In this document: one piece after another, positions 44,453 to 55,176 of the stretch
Layout of the letters: every line of letters begins with the position of its first letter
How positions within the stretch are numbered: position 1 is the stretch's first letter
Assembly (NCBI GenBank): GCA_002077045.2
Contig: KZ111192.1
Span: 1-64,000, forward strand
Length of the DNA: 64,000 nt
Direction of reading: 5' to 3'
Origin: Rachicladosporium sp. CCFEE 5018
Taxonomy: Eukaryota; Ascomycota; Dothideomycetes; Cladosporiales; Cladosporiaceae
Notes under the pieces: generated by a model
Seen by the model: only the letters and a program-made list of their open reading frames with translations
Told to the model about the DNA's origin: nothing
Database searches by the model: none
Translations under genes and position numbers: made by a program

Positions 44453-44981
44453 CTCGGCGGTATGTGGGTGGTCGCGCCGGTGAGCAGGTCTTCAATGCCG
44501 AGAGATTTGTGTTATAATGCGCTATGGTGTAGAGTGTACGAAGTCGATGTGTACTGTATGTGATGGACAGTCAGGCAACTCGTGATGGCGTTTCCACAGA
44601 GCCTCATCATGACTAGCGCGCCGGAGCTCGGACCGCGCGCCCTCACTTCACCGATCCAGTTATCAATTTACATTCCTCTCAACGTCTTGCATCATCCTGT
44701 TCCTCGAGCTCACCATCCCTCACCGCAGTGTCATATTGAAGACGCTCCGTCTGCCTGCTTCCGCGGCGGAGCGACAGGTCTTACGACATCATGTCCACTC
44801 CAGAATGACAGGTGTGTTATGTACGAAGAAATCACCCATAGACTGCCTCGATGAGGCAGGCGCGCCCGACCTCACTATGTCTCCGCTCCTCCTGGACATC
44901 GCGATTCTTGTTACACTACGATGCTTGCGTTGAATTTATGCTCGACTTGCTGCCTGGCCATAGGAGCTTGACTTAGGGGTA
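44453..44981. promoter_or_regulatory. Divergent region, RPT6 / orphan gene
   Basis: 529 bases. No GGTGGCAAA-type proteasome control element was noticed, and no gene is supported. Confidence 0.4.
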
Positions 44982-46889
44982 TTGGCTTGCCACTATGCGA
45001 ACTCGGCCACTGAAGAGCGTACACCGCTCACAATGAACGCGATCTCTCGTATTCCTCGTTACATGAGTGCTCGAAACGAGATAGGACTTCACTTGAACGG
45101 AACTGGCCGTGACTCACCCCATGTGACTGATCCGGGAACCCAGGTAAAAGCAGCTTTTCCTACTTCACGTTCTCCCAACACCACCGTTTCCCCCCCAGCC
45201 CATCGAGTCGCTCGCTCGATCACCTACCCGTCACCCATGTTCCCTTGGTGCAGGCTCAGTAGCTCGCACGATACTCACCTTGCTGCCTCCTCCGCCATCA
45301 CGGCTCTCAGCAAAACCTCATCAGAAGACGCACTTAGCAATTGGTATGGCGTGACACTGCCCATCGGTCGCCAGCAAGCCGTCAGACTGCCAAGCGGCCG
45401 TCGATCAGCGACTACTTATTTCACCGTCGTCATCGAGGATATACGCCCTACACCATTGCTCAGTGATATGCAGTCCAAGTTCTTCGTCCTACGCCCAAAC
45501 GGCGATCACTCGCGCATCTGCTTCCCTATTGGCACCGTTTACAGCAAGCCTTGGGGCATCTTTGACAAGACCGCGCCAACTCAATACATCTTCGTCAAGG
45601 ATGTCAGCAATGATACCTACTGGGTCGTGCTCGACGCTGTGACCGGGAAACACCCATGGTTCGACGAATGTCCGGCATTCCGCATCTCAGACTTCGGATC
45701 CCTCAAATTCGGATGCGCCGAGCTGCGAAGTGCGTGGCCAACAATTAGTGCGTGGCCCACAGTCACGCTGGATGAGATCACACCCCGCCTCAATACGAGC
45801 TTTCGTGTTGGTGGCGTCCAGCGCAGCAGTAGCTCGGTCCTTGAGCCTGGCCCTCTCGAGGACGACTTTGACGAGCTTACCTACGATCGACTAGCCAGCG
45901 AGCATGACCAGGAGATTCGCAACTTGTTGGAAACTAACGAGTCCGCCGCCGAGGACCCGCTGTTGGCTCTTATGCAACTTCTCGGACTGATAACGAGGGC
46001 CGATGCGCGCCGCTTCATCAAACGTCATGAGATTGGCGCAAGATGGTTTGGCGAAGCCACCGCGGGTGCTTTGATTCACGACGCTTCGCGTCTTTCAATC
46101 ACACATGCTACTTATTACGGCTTGGACCTTTTCCAGGTCAAGCTCTCAAAGGCCCCTGAGATCTGCATCAGGATAAAACGCCATCGTCAAAAGTACTGCG
46201 AGTTGACGCTCACGCCCCGGTCCGGGCTGCTTCAAGGGTACGACGACGAAATGGATCACACTGACTCCGGTCCCTATTTCCCTCGCTGCTCCGCACCTTG
46301 CTCCGCGATGTGGAGCTCTGCTGGCGCCGCTCCCCGCGCCAAGCCCTGCACCATACCTTGTTTCCATCGCTGCTCCGTTCACTTGATCCCGCCGCCTTTC
46401 TGTGAGCCTGGGATCCCGTCTGACTGGCTGATCGCGGTCACGCTCATCAAGCGCAACGCGACACCTCGCATAATCATGCCTCTGGGGTTTCTCAAACTCG
46501 ACAAGAAGCCAACTCGCTTCATACTTGCCAGAGATGTGAGTAGAGATGCAGAGAAGTACATCATCTTGTTCAATGCACGATATCAGCATCTTCTTGAAGG
46601 CCGCAACTATTCCCCTGATATCATTCGACCTGTTCGGCTCAATGCGTACTTCCACAAGGGGGAAGAGCGATTCACGGCGATTGAAGTGGACTTTGAAGGA
46701 GTCGGTGATGATGGCCAAGTCACCTTTACCGAGACGGGCTTGCATCGACAGGGATATCATGTAGCACCTGTGGCTTTGTTGGATGGCAAGCACATACATC
46801 CTGGAGACCTGCCTACTCGTGAAGGGCAGGCGGTGTGGCTATCCGGGAGGTGGTCGTGTCCACCACCACATAAGGCTCCAAGATACTAG
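44982..46889 (+). CDS. Intronless orphan protein with internal duplication
   Basis: Open for 635 codons; ATGs at 44982 and 45033 are both possible starts. No family recognised. Two segments resemble each other. Residues about 175-230 read RICFPIGTVYSKPW, then DKTAPTQYIFVKDVSNDTYW. Residues about 490-540 read PRIIMPLGFLKLDKKPTRFI, then LARDVSRDAEKYI. Between them lies a helical block (LLALMQLLGLITRADARRFI) and a Cys-rich stretch (CSAPCSAMWSSAG, CTIPCFHRCSVH). The N-terminal 110 residues are Ser/Thr/Pro-rich. No signal peptide or membrane helix is seen. It is probably a lineage-specific gene. Confidence 0.65.
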   Translation: MACHYANSATEERTPLTMNAISRIPRYMSARNEIGLHLNGTGRDSPHVTDPGTQVKAAFPTSRSPNTTVSPPAHRVARSITYPSPMFPWCRLSSSHDTHLAASSAITALSKTSSEDALSNWYGVTLPIGRQQAVRLPSGRRSATTYFTVVIEDIRPTPLLSDMQSKFFVLRPNGDHSRICFPIGTVYSKPWGIFDKTAPTQYIFVKDVSNDTYWVVLDAVTGKHPWFDECPAFRISDFGSLKFGCAELRSAWPTISAWPTVTLDEITPRLNTSFRVGGVQRSSSSVLEPGPLEDDFDELTYDRLASEHDQEIRNLLETNESAAEDPLLALMQLLGLITRADARRFIKRHEIGARWFGEATAGALIHDASRLSITHATYYGLDLFQVKLSKAPEICIRIKRHRQKYCELTLTPRSGLLQGYDDEMDHTDSGPYFPRCSAPCSAMWSSAGAAPRAKPCTIPCFHRCSVHLIPPPFCEPGIPSDWLIAVTLIKRNATPRIIMPLGFLKLDKKPTRFILARDVSRDAEKYIILFNARYQHLLEGRNYSPDIIRPVRLNAYFHKGEERFTAIEVDFEGVGDDGQVTFTETGLHRQGYHVAPVALLDGKHIHPGDLPTREGQAVWLSGRWSCPPPHKAPRY

Positions 46890-47451
46890 AGCTCTCAGTG
46901 GACGAGTGGCTGCATTGGTAGAGTGCGAGACGGTATCCGTGCACGAGGAGCAGGTGTAGGGACTTGAAGGAGAATACATTGAGGATCAGAACTGGGAGTA
47001 AACACGGGAGTGGTCGTACTTCAAACGTGCAATGTTGTGTTGTATTCTTAGGTGACGTCCAGATATGATCGACGCCAGGGTAGGGCTTCCCAAAGCTTGG
47101 TTCATGTGGCAGCTGCACGTCAGGAAGTGGAGATCACCACCCGCACGTCTCCGTCCTCGCGATAGGCTGCACGTCTACATCATTGAATATTCGCTTGTGA
47201 CATGTGAAACTCGACGATGACCTCCCTAGAATGACCTGAACTGGACACTGACCTGGAGTTGAACTCCGTTGCCTCCTACACTCTACTCCACCCATCATTG
47301 ACCTCTGCCAGAAGCTCACACGCAGCTGATCGCGACTAGCTCCCACACTGGATCAATCTAATCGACTTTATCGTGCATGAAGGCCGTGTAATTCCGACGC
47401 TACCTACGCCGATGCCCACACTCCTTATGTAGAGCCCTTCTGTGGCAAGAC
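46890..47451. other. Tandem intergenic region
   Basis: 562 bases with no supported gene. A tRNA-like B-box on the minus strand (GGAGTTCAACTCC) was checked and rejected, because the arms do not pair. Confidence 0.5.
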
Positions 47452-50400
47452 ATGGTCCCTAAGAGCAATACATATCGCCCCGACATGGCCGACGCCCGAC
47501 GCGATGGCGACAGCAGCCAGACCGATACCGATGTTGTCGACTACGCTGCCGCAACGCCCACACCCTCTACAGCAGCTAATCAGAGTCGAAGAACGTCTAC
47601 GAGCTCTACCGCCACGACGACGGGCAATGTCACGCGGGAGTCGAGAGATGTACAGAGTCAGGCTAGCATGCACGCCAGCCAGACGAGTCAGCACTCCGAG
47701 AGCGCGCGGAGACCAAGGCCGAGACCTCTAGACTATGGTAAGGCAATTGCGGCAGTTCAATCTGTACTGCAGTACTGACAGCACGCAGGCTCAATGAACA
47801 ACACTTCAGGAATCCGCTCCCCAGTCTCTCAAACACCACGCAGACCCGGTCCGGCACGACGACTTCCATCCTCGAATAAGCCACACCGCGGCGCCGAGTA
47901 TTCGGTGGACGACGACGTCTCTGAGATCGATCAAGACTTGGAGCTAGCCCGGCAACGGACACGGGAGAACGCGCAACGGGACAGAGCAGCGGCTTTGCGG
48001 AGGAAGGACAGCACGATCAGACGTAGACCTACAGCCGCACAAGCTCCGACTTTACCGAGACTGGAAAGCGAAGATACCGAGGATGGCGGAGCGCAGACGA
48101 CCGGTAATGATGCGGCGACGGTCAAAGCAGCCTCGATCAAAGAGCAGGAGCCGAGCTCGGAGGAGACGCTGCAGGGTGAAGAGGAGGTTGAAGAACCTAT
48201 GCCAGAGTCAGGCGAGGATGACGAAGACGCCGATGATGCTGACGACGATGGAGATGTCAGTGATACCGAGAGCTTCACTCTGCGGGATAGGCAGGATGCG
48301 ATCAACGAGACACATCCGTTCGGTATTCGAATATGGAAGCCAGCGTTGTACAAGAAAAGTCGCTCAGCTGTACGGAACGCTGATGGAGACATACATTCGA
48401 CGCCTGGAGCTGCTGTCAACCGCTGGCTGTTCCTGTTCAACTGCCTATGGACGGTACTCTTCGGCTGGTGGCTGTCATTGGTCACTGGTTTCGGCGGAGT
48501 GGTGTGTCGTGCTCTAGGCGTCCTGGGTATCGATGGATGCGACGAGTACGGCAGGGTGCTGATCAATCTCGCGCACTACCTATTCTACCCATTTGGTAAG
48601 TTCATCAAGCTCGAGCACGACGAGACGTACGAAGAGGAGGATCAGGGCGAAGGCCGCAGCATCGGCGAATACGAGCGATGGCAGACCGGCGATCTCGAGG
48701 AAGGACGCCTCTTCTTCGGACCGACAGGCATCAACCAGTCGATCATTGGTCGCAGACGTGAGGACCTTGTTGATGAGCCTGACGAGACGGATAGTCTCCT
48801 TGGCCGGCACAATCGCAATTCCGCGGATCGAGCGCACTCCAGAGCGAAGAAGCGACTTTTTGGGCGAGGAAAGTGGAATATTGGGAGAGTCATCTTCTTC
48901 CTGTCGTTCTACTTCCTCATCACGCCATGTCTATTCTTTGTGAGCGCGATCTGCTGGTTTCTGGTCTTCACCATCCCAATGGGCAAAGTCACCCTGCTGC
49001 TATTCTATCACCTGCGAAGACATCCCCTAGCGATGAGCTTCCATACGGATGCACATCTCGGTCGCGCGACATCTTCCGGCTCCCACAGTATCCTCATGTG
49101 CACGTACCGCGCAGTCGGACTAAAGTACTGGAAGTACACCATCGACGGCACGAACATCTTCCTCATCAACCTCCTCGGCCTCGTAGTCTTCGCCATCTTC
49201 GACTACTTCGTCCTCCACAAGACCCTCCAAATCGACTCATTCCTCACATCCGCCGGCTTCAACTTCGTTCTTGCGCTCCTCTCCATCATCCCTCTCGCGT
49301 ACTTCATCGGCCAAGCTGTCGCCTCCATCTCGGCCCAATCCTCCATGGGTGTAGGCGCAACAATCAACGCCTTCTTCAGCACCATAGTCGAAGTCTTCCT
49401 CTACTGCATTGCGCTCGACGAAGGCAAAGCCCAGCTCGTCGAAGGAAGCATCATCGGCTCCATCTTCGCAGGTATCCTGTTCCTCCCCGGTCTGAGTATG
49501 TGCTTCGGCGCTCTCAAGCGTAAGACGCAACGCTTCAACACGAGAAGTGCAAGCGCGACGAACACCATGCTGCTCTTCGCGGTGATAGGAGCTTTCGGCC
49601 CGACGTTGTTCTATCAGATCTACGGATCGCATGAGCTAAACTGTCACGCGTGCGTGAAGCTACACACTGATGAGGTCGAGCGGGACTGCAGGCGGTGTTA
49701 CTTTGCGCAAACGCCGGCACTGGAGACGAGATTTTACGCTGAGGCTGTGAAGCCTTTCATTTGGTTCTGCGCTGTGCTGCTGTTCTTCAGCTATGTCATT
49801 GGACTGCTCTTCACGCTTACGACGCACGCGGCTGTGATCTGGAATAATGAGCCTGATGAGAAGAAGGAGGTCAAGGGTGAGCAGGCTGTGCAGCATGTTG
49901 AGAATCGAGAGGCAAGGACTGGGAGTGTCACAGCTGGGACTGCCTCTGCTTTCGATCCGCGCGAAGCGATGATACGGCATAGTACTGCTGCTACGCTTGG
50001 TGGAGAGAATATCCGGGACAGTCAGATGTACAAGCGCATCTTGAACCAGAGTCTGAAGCAAGCTGGGATGCAGAAGACGAAGCCCAGCGAAGATGTCACA
50101 ACACCTCGAGCAGAGACGCAGATTCCGCACCTCGTCCCACCCAAGTCATCGGACGGCGATGCAGTCAGTACTAACAGCGTCCGCATCCACGGCCTTAGCG
50201 CAGAAGATAATCGTGTCCTCGTGCAGCAAGTCGCAGAAATCGCCGCCACAGCTGCCGCGGTGGCGACGCGAGACGCAACCCGAGCTCCCCGCCAAGCCTC
50301 AATGATGTCCAGCACCCGCGCCGGCTCCATCTCACGACACCACGGTTCATCCCACTCAAAGTCAAAAGACTTCGGCTCCCTCCCACGCACCGGCAGCGGC

Positions 50401-51172
50401 GAGGCCGGCGGTCTGACTGGCGCCGAAACAACCACAAACGACAACGCCACCGCCGTGGCGACGGGACTCCACGAAGCCGCGCCCGCCGCGCCAGGCGGCC
50501 ACGATGCGCCGAACTGGTCTCGCACGAAATCAGCCATAGTCCTCATGACAGCCACAGTAGCCTACGCCATCATCGCCGAGATTCTAGTAGACACCGTCGA
50601 CGCCGTGCTGAGCAACATTGACATCGACGAGAAGTTCCTCGGCATCACGCTCTTCGCCCTCGTCCCCAACACAACCGAATTCCTCAACGCCATCTCCTTC
50701 GCCATGAACGGCAACATCGCGCTTTCAATGGAGATCGGCAACTCTTACGCCCTGCAAGTCATGCTCCTCCAGATCCCCGCCTTGGTCCTCTTCTCGGCCA
50801 TATATGGAGCTTACATCGACCCGAGCGATGTGAGCGATCACACGTTCAGTCTGATCTTCCCGCAGTGGGATATGGTTACTGTTATTCTGGGGGTGTTTTT
50901 GATGGGGTATGTTGTTGGGGAGGGGAAGAGCAATTATTTCAAGGGGAGTAGTTTGATTTTGACGTATTTGGTTTTTGTGGTGGGGTTTTGGTTTACGGGG
51001 TATAATAGCTTGAATGTGAGTTGATGGCTACCGGGAAGAGATGAGGGGCCATGGAAAAATTGCTGACGATTTAATGCAGACTTCCGGGGTTGATCCTATG
51101 GATACGCTTGCTTTGGGTACGAGCGAGAAGTTCTTGACGGTCGGCAGAGGACTGAGTGGAAGGGCGTACTGA
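47452..51172 (+). CDS. VNX1: Vacuolar cation/proton antiporter, VNX1-like (CaCA family)
   Basis: 1201 residues from exons 47452-47737, 47789-51015 and 51080-51172. VNX1 exchanges monovalent cations for protons at the vacuolar membrane. A disordered, acidic N-terminus (1-290) precedes a YccF-like membrane segment (about 305-355, RWLFLFNCLWTVLFGWWLS), then helices from about 455. The first exchanger repeat has GATINAFFSTIVEVFLYCIA (about 615); the second has LVPNTTEFLNAISFAMNG (about 1049). A long Ser/Thr/Ala-rich cytosolic loop separates them (about 790-1000). The small last exon encodes TSGVDPMDTLALGTSEKF and is easily missed because the frame reaches a TGA just past the exon 2 donor. ATG 47485 is an alternative start. 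Confidence 0.9.
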
Positions 51173-51627
51173 GATGAAGCCCTCTACAGTTTCTGAAGCA
51201 GATGGGTCTAGTCGAGCGGACCATCACGAGTTCTAGCGTGGGCTTCGAAGTGACGGATAGACAGATGGGGGTACCTTTGGTGAAGTAGTTTTTGAGCGCG
51301 GCGCTGGGTTACTGGGTAGCATTTCAAGGGAATGGATTCGGTACAACGCGCTTGCAGTTACCTGCGGATCATATCTTGTCCCTGTCGCTGGTGTTTCAGA
51401 GCTGTTTATTCTGACGTGGCTCGGCGAGGCTAGATACGATATGCAGTATGCATGAAGGCCCGTGCGTGCCTCGCCAACCGCTTCGCCACTTCGTCGAGGC
51501 TGGGAGGATCATGACTCGATAGATCGCATCCTTGTACAATATGTCCTCATGAACTTGTGAACATCGGGGTAGCATGGCCTCGGTGCAAAGTCGGGTGTCA
51601 ACGTAGGCACCCTGAACGCTGACGGGC
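51173..51627. other. Tandem intergenic region
   Basis: 455 bases. An antisense frame (51713-51396) lacks protein character and overlaps the next gene's presumed first exon. Not called. Confidence 0.45.
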
Positions 51628-53295
51628 ATGCCAATACCCACGTCGGAGATATCTACAATAGTAGGTCGCACAGCACATTGCAATCTATAAGTACTGACGA
51701 GTTCACCCGGCAATACCTACAACTACCCATTTCGTCAGCGGCAGGCAGAGGAGTCTGCAGATAGCAAAGCTAAGAACGAGCTATTGCTGCGTGCAATCAC
51801 GAAAGGGCAAACCTCCAGGGTTCATCATCTACTATCATCGGGCGCCGATATCGACTACCAGGATCAGCAGGGTGAAGGCGTACTACATTGTGCTATTGCT
51901 TCTGGCCAGGACCACATCTTCGACGTGCTGGTGCATCGCGGCGCAGACGTCTACCTGGACAGCCCCCTACATGGCAGTCCACTCTGCGCCGCAGCACAGT
52001 TGCGGCGATGGTCAATTGTCGAAAAGCTTATTAGGCTGAAAGTCGATGTGAATGCAGCAGCATCTGACCTAAGAGGCACACCCCTGCATTGGGCGTGCAG
52101 ATGGGGCGAGACGAAGATTGTAGCCCTACTGCTCAATCATGGAGCCACTCAAGGTATCATAATGGATCTCTTGCTAGTCAAGACAAGTAAGCTTCAAGAA
52201 GAACATGCTCGTGCCCAAATTTGGGACCTCGAAAAGACCCCGACGGTGCAGGACGTCCCAGTCTTCAACGTACGGACTGCATTGCTCTTAGCCGCGCAAT
52301 TCGGGCATCATGACTGTGTGCAGGCACTCCTGGCGTCAAGTAATCAACGTAGCATGGCGTTATCAAAACAAGAAGAGGGGCAATGGGCATTGCGATATGC
52401 CATCTCTCATGGCGCAACACACACTGTACGCCTCATCCTCGAATTTGGAATCAACCCTGACAGCGGAGATAATCCCGAGGGTAGTTGCGCGCTGCTTGTC
52501 GCCTTCGAACACAGGAGCTGGGCTATCTTCAAAGAGCTACGCAAGCACAATGCTCGGACGAACATTATCGATCGGGACGGTCACTCCATGCTACGCTCGT
52601 TCCTTGCCATCGAAAGTAACGATTTCAAGCAATTCTTTCTTGCTCGGTGGCAGTCGTTGACGCTTACCGAATATCTCGAACCCCATATAGCCAACAGCGA
52701 ACGCGATCAAATCCTCCAGATGCTGCTCGAGGTCAGGACCGACTTTGCGAGCGCTCTGCACAGGCAAGATATCGACACGGCCGAGCTGCACTTTGTTTAC
52801 CGAGCTGCTCGCGCCGCCCGCGCCGAGGATAACACTGTCTTCAGGACCATGCAGACGTTGGGTGGCAATGTCAACGTGATGGATCATCTGGGCAACACCG
52901 CGTTGTCCTTAGCCACAAGTGTGGGTGATCTTACAGCTATGGAGAGGCTCTGCCTTGCATCAAAGCGTACCCACCTATCCTTCGACTTTCTCAACTGCAC
53001 CTCTTTGATGATTGCAGTTGAAAGGCTTCACGTAGAAGCCGTGGAACACCTGCTGTCCTGGGGCGCCAAGCCGAACGTCACTTGTTCCAACAGATGGACA
53101 CCATTACATTTCGCTGCAAAGCATGGGCACGTCGAGATCATCGAGCTTCTCGTCAAGGCTGGCGCTGAGCTCAACACGAAGGATACTGGGGATCACACAC
53201 CGGTTGAGATAGCTTTGCAATCGAAGCAGGTCAAAGCTATGGACGCGCTGATAAGGCTTGGTGCAAATCCCGTAGATGCAATGCTTCTGATATGA
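51628..53295 (+). CDS. Ankyrin-repeat protein
   Basis: The body (51739-53295) is open and in frame. No ATG lies between the upstream stop (51688) and the first repeat, so I infer a short first exon 51628-51660 (MPIPTSEISTI) joined across intron 51661-51738, which has a TACTGAC branch site; the total is 529 residues. Ankyrin units are clear at the N-terminus (HHLLSSGADIDYQDQQGEGV, GTPLHWACRWGETKIVALLL) and C-terminus (WTPLHFAAKHGHVEIIELLV, KAGAELNTKD); the middle units are degenerate. No other domain is seen. Ankyrin proteins are protein-protein adaptors; the partner is unknown. The 5' end is the uncertain part of the model. Confidence 0.78.
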
Positions 53296-53465
53296 GCTAG
53301 CAACATTCTCTGCGCGCGCTTAGGATGGCCATAAGTAACTGGCCTGTACTCCTGACTTTATGGAAATCACCTGTTGGCATTGCGGTTCTGGCGCGAACTG
53401 TCGGCAGACGCAACAGCAACGCCGGGCCAGCCTGCAATCTGTACGCTTTTGCACCTCCATCTCGA

Positions 53466-54697
53466 TCACCCTGCGGCGCTTCCAACCTTCACATGCTCAA
53501 CCCTACAAGTCCCCTGGAACACGCCTCCAGACCTGAAGCAATCCAAACACAATCCCCACAACCTATCCTTCTGCAGCTTCTTCACCAACTTAAACTTCGC
53601 CTCGAATGACTCCGTCAGCGGAAGACAGAAATCGCACTTATCGCAGTCATCGTAGTCCGGCACTCTGAGCTCCCGATTTCTTTTGACGACATCACCTATC
53701 TCATGCTTCGCCCAGGCGGACGGTGGCCAGAGCTCGGCGTCTCGCATAGCGGCGAGGTAGCTGGGAGCGGCTTGAGAGTCCACCGCACATATGACGGCCG
53801 GATCTGACCCCGCCGGCGCTGGATCGGGATCGGTGTCGGGAGGGCAATCGATGTAGTGCTTTGACTCCTTCCCCAACGCGACTGCGCAGAGCTCGAGCAG
53901 GAGGTCGATGTCGAAGCGCAAGGAGGCTTCGGCTGCGAGAAGACGCAGTCTAAGGGCGCCTGCTATGTTGTCATCAGACTGCGCGGTGGCAGTCGCTTTC
54001 ATCGGCCGCGGCGCAGTGAGGATGTAGCGATTCGTGAAGCGTGTGAAGAAGACTGCGTCGTTGAGGTGGTAGGCAGCTTGCACCATTGTCGCTGTATCAT
54101 CGCGCATATTCGCGGCATAGATATTGTCAAACCAGGGCGTGCAGGCGCGTGAGATGGCATCCACGCATTGATACTTCGCGGCAAGTGTGCCGACGTGGAG
54201 CAGCTTATCGGGAGCGAGGCGAGCCGGGAGGTAGATGGTCTTGAAGTGGACGATATTCAGGATGACCACCAGTGCGTCGCTGTCTGGCTCGCGGAGCGGA
54301 ATCAGCTTGCCTACTTCGATATTCGGGCTTGCGGTGATGAAGGCGGAGTCTGTCGCTGGCGGGTGCGGCAGTGGAGTGGCGATTGGCGCTGCGAGGATCG
54401 CCTTGAAGACAGGAGATGCGAGTGAGAGCGCGGCGGAGGAACATCGGAAGCCGGCACTGCGAGGATGTCAGCACCAGCGTTGACACAATTTTCAATGACT
54501 TACGTATCGCGCGTTACCCAGCCACTCGTCACTACGAGCAGTACACCACCGTCCTCCGACACGTCAATGATGATTTCTGGGACTGCAGGTGCAGTAGGGA
54601 CGAGATCGAGCGGTGGTGGCGCACTGCGACGTCGCTTTGGTTCACGTTCGCCACCAGTGTGCTCGTCGTTCAATTGTGCGACGGGTGAGTCCGCCAT
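53466..54697 (-). CDS. BTB/POZ-domain protein with C-terminal Cys/His motif (third member)
   Basis: 394 residues from exons 54697-54504 and 54456-53466. The N-terminus is charged with a basic patch (REPKRRRSAPPP). The BTB domain begins IIIDVSEDGGVLLVVTSGW and continues across the splice as SAALSLASPVFKAIL, then VVILNIVHFKT and LHVGTLAAKYQCVDAI. The tail shows CDKCDFC and then Cys368-x2-Cys371-x10-Cys382-x3-His386 (GLCLDCFRSGGVFQGTCRVEH), the same motif as in the tandem pair 13 kb away, although the BTB domains are quite different. The role is unknown; a zinc-stabilised module is inferred. Confidence 0.85.
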
Positions 54698-55176
54698 GGT
54701 GATATTGGGGGTGCGTTTGCAGGTTGGTGAGTGTAGTGATAGACAGTCAAGTCAAGAAGCGGGTGGACAGGAAGACTACTTAGCAAACAATAATGACAAT
54801 GTGAAGTGAAATTGTGATTGTGAGGCTAGTACGAGATGTCTCGGTCGCCCTTTCCTTACACGAGGTGCGGCTGGATTTCAGTGTGATCTGCCCTCTACCC
54901 AAAGCGCATCGCAGCGGAATCTCGTGCGTGCAGCGTATCAAGCATCGTCTCATTTCAGGTGCAGAGGACCTGCTGGCGAGGAAGCACGCATCCCAGAGCC
55001 TATCACAGCTATCTGCAGCGACGATGCTGCCTAGGAATGAAGCCGTTGCCGGTTGCCTGCATCGTTGTTTAAGTCCAGCTTTAGAGTGCTCTAGTGTGTG
55101 GGAAGCCCACAAGAACCTCCGTCGGCGGGCCCGATTCATTGTGTTTGTCACCTGTCGGATCCTAAAGTACCGTCTT
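54698..55176. other. Upstream region of the third BTB gene and 3' flank of ChAPs
   Basis: A plus-strand frame (54814-55362) is open for 182 codons but is antisense to the ChAPs last exon at its end and has no recognisable content. Not called. Confidence 0.5.

Noticed and set aside
47225..47285. Possible minus-strand tRNA with GGAGTTCAACTCC
   Set aside because: The T-stem does not pair properly and no acceptor or anticodon stem could be formed.
47931..48566. 211-codon minus-strand frame, Ser-rich
   Set aside because: Antisense to the acidic N-terminus of the VNX1-like gene; Asp/Glu codons read backwards give Ser/Leu runs.
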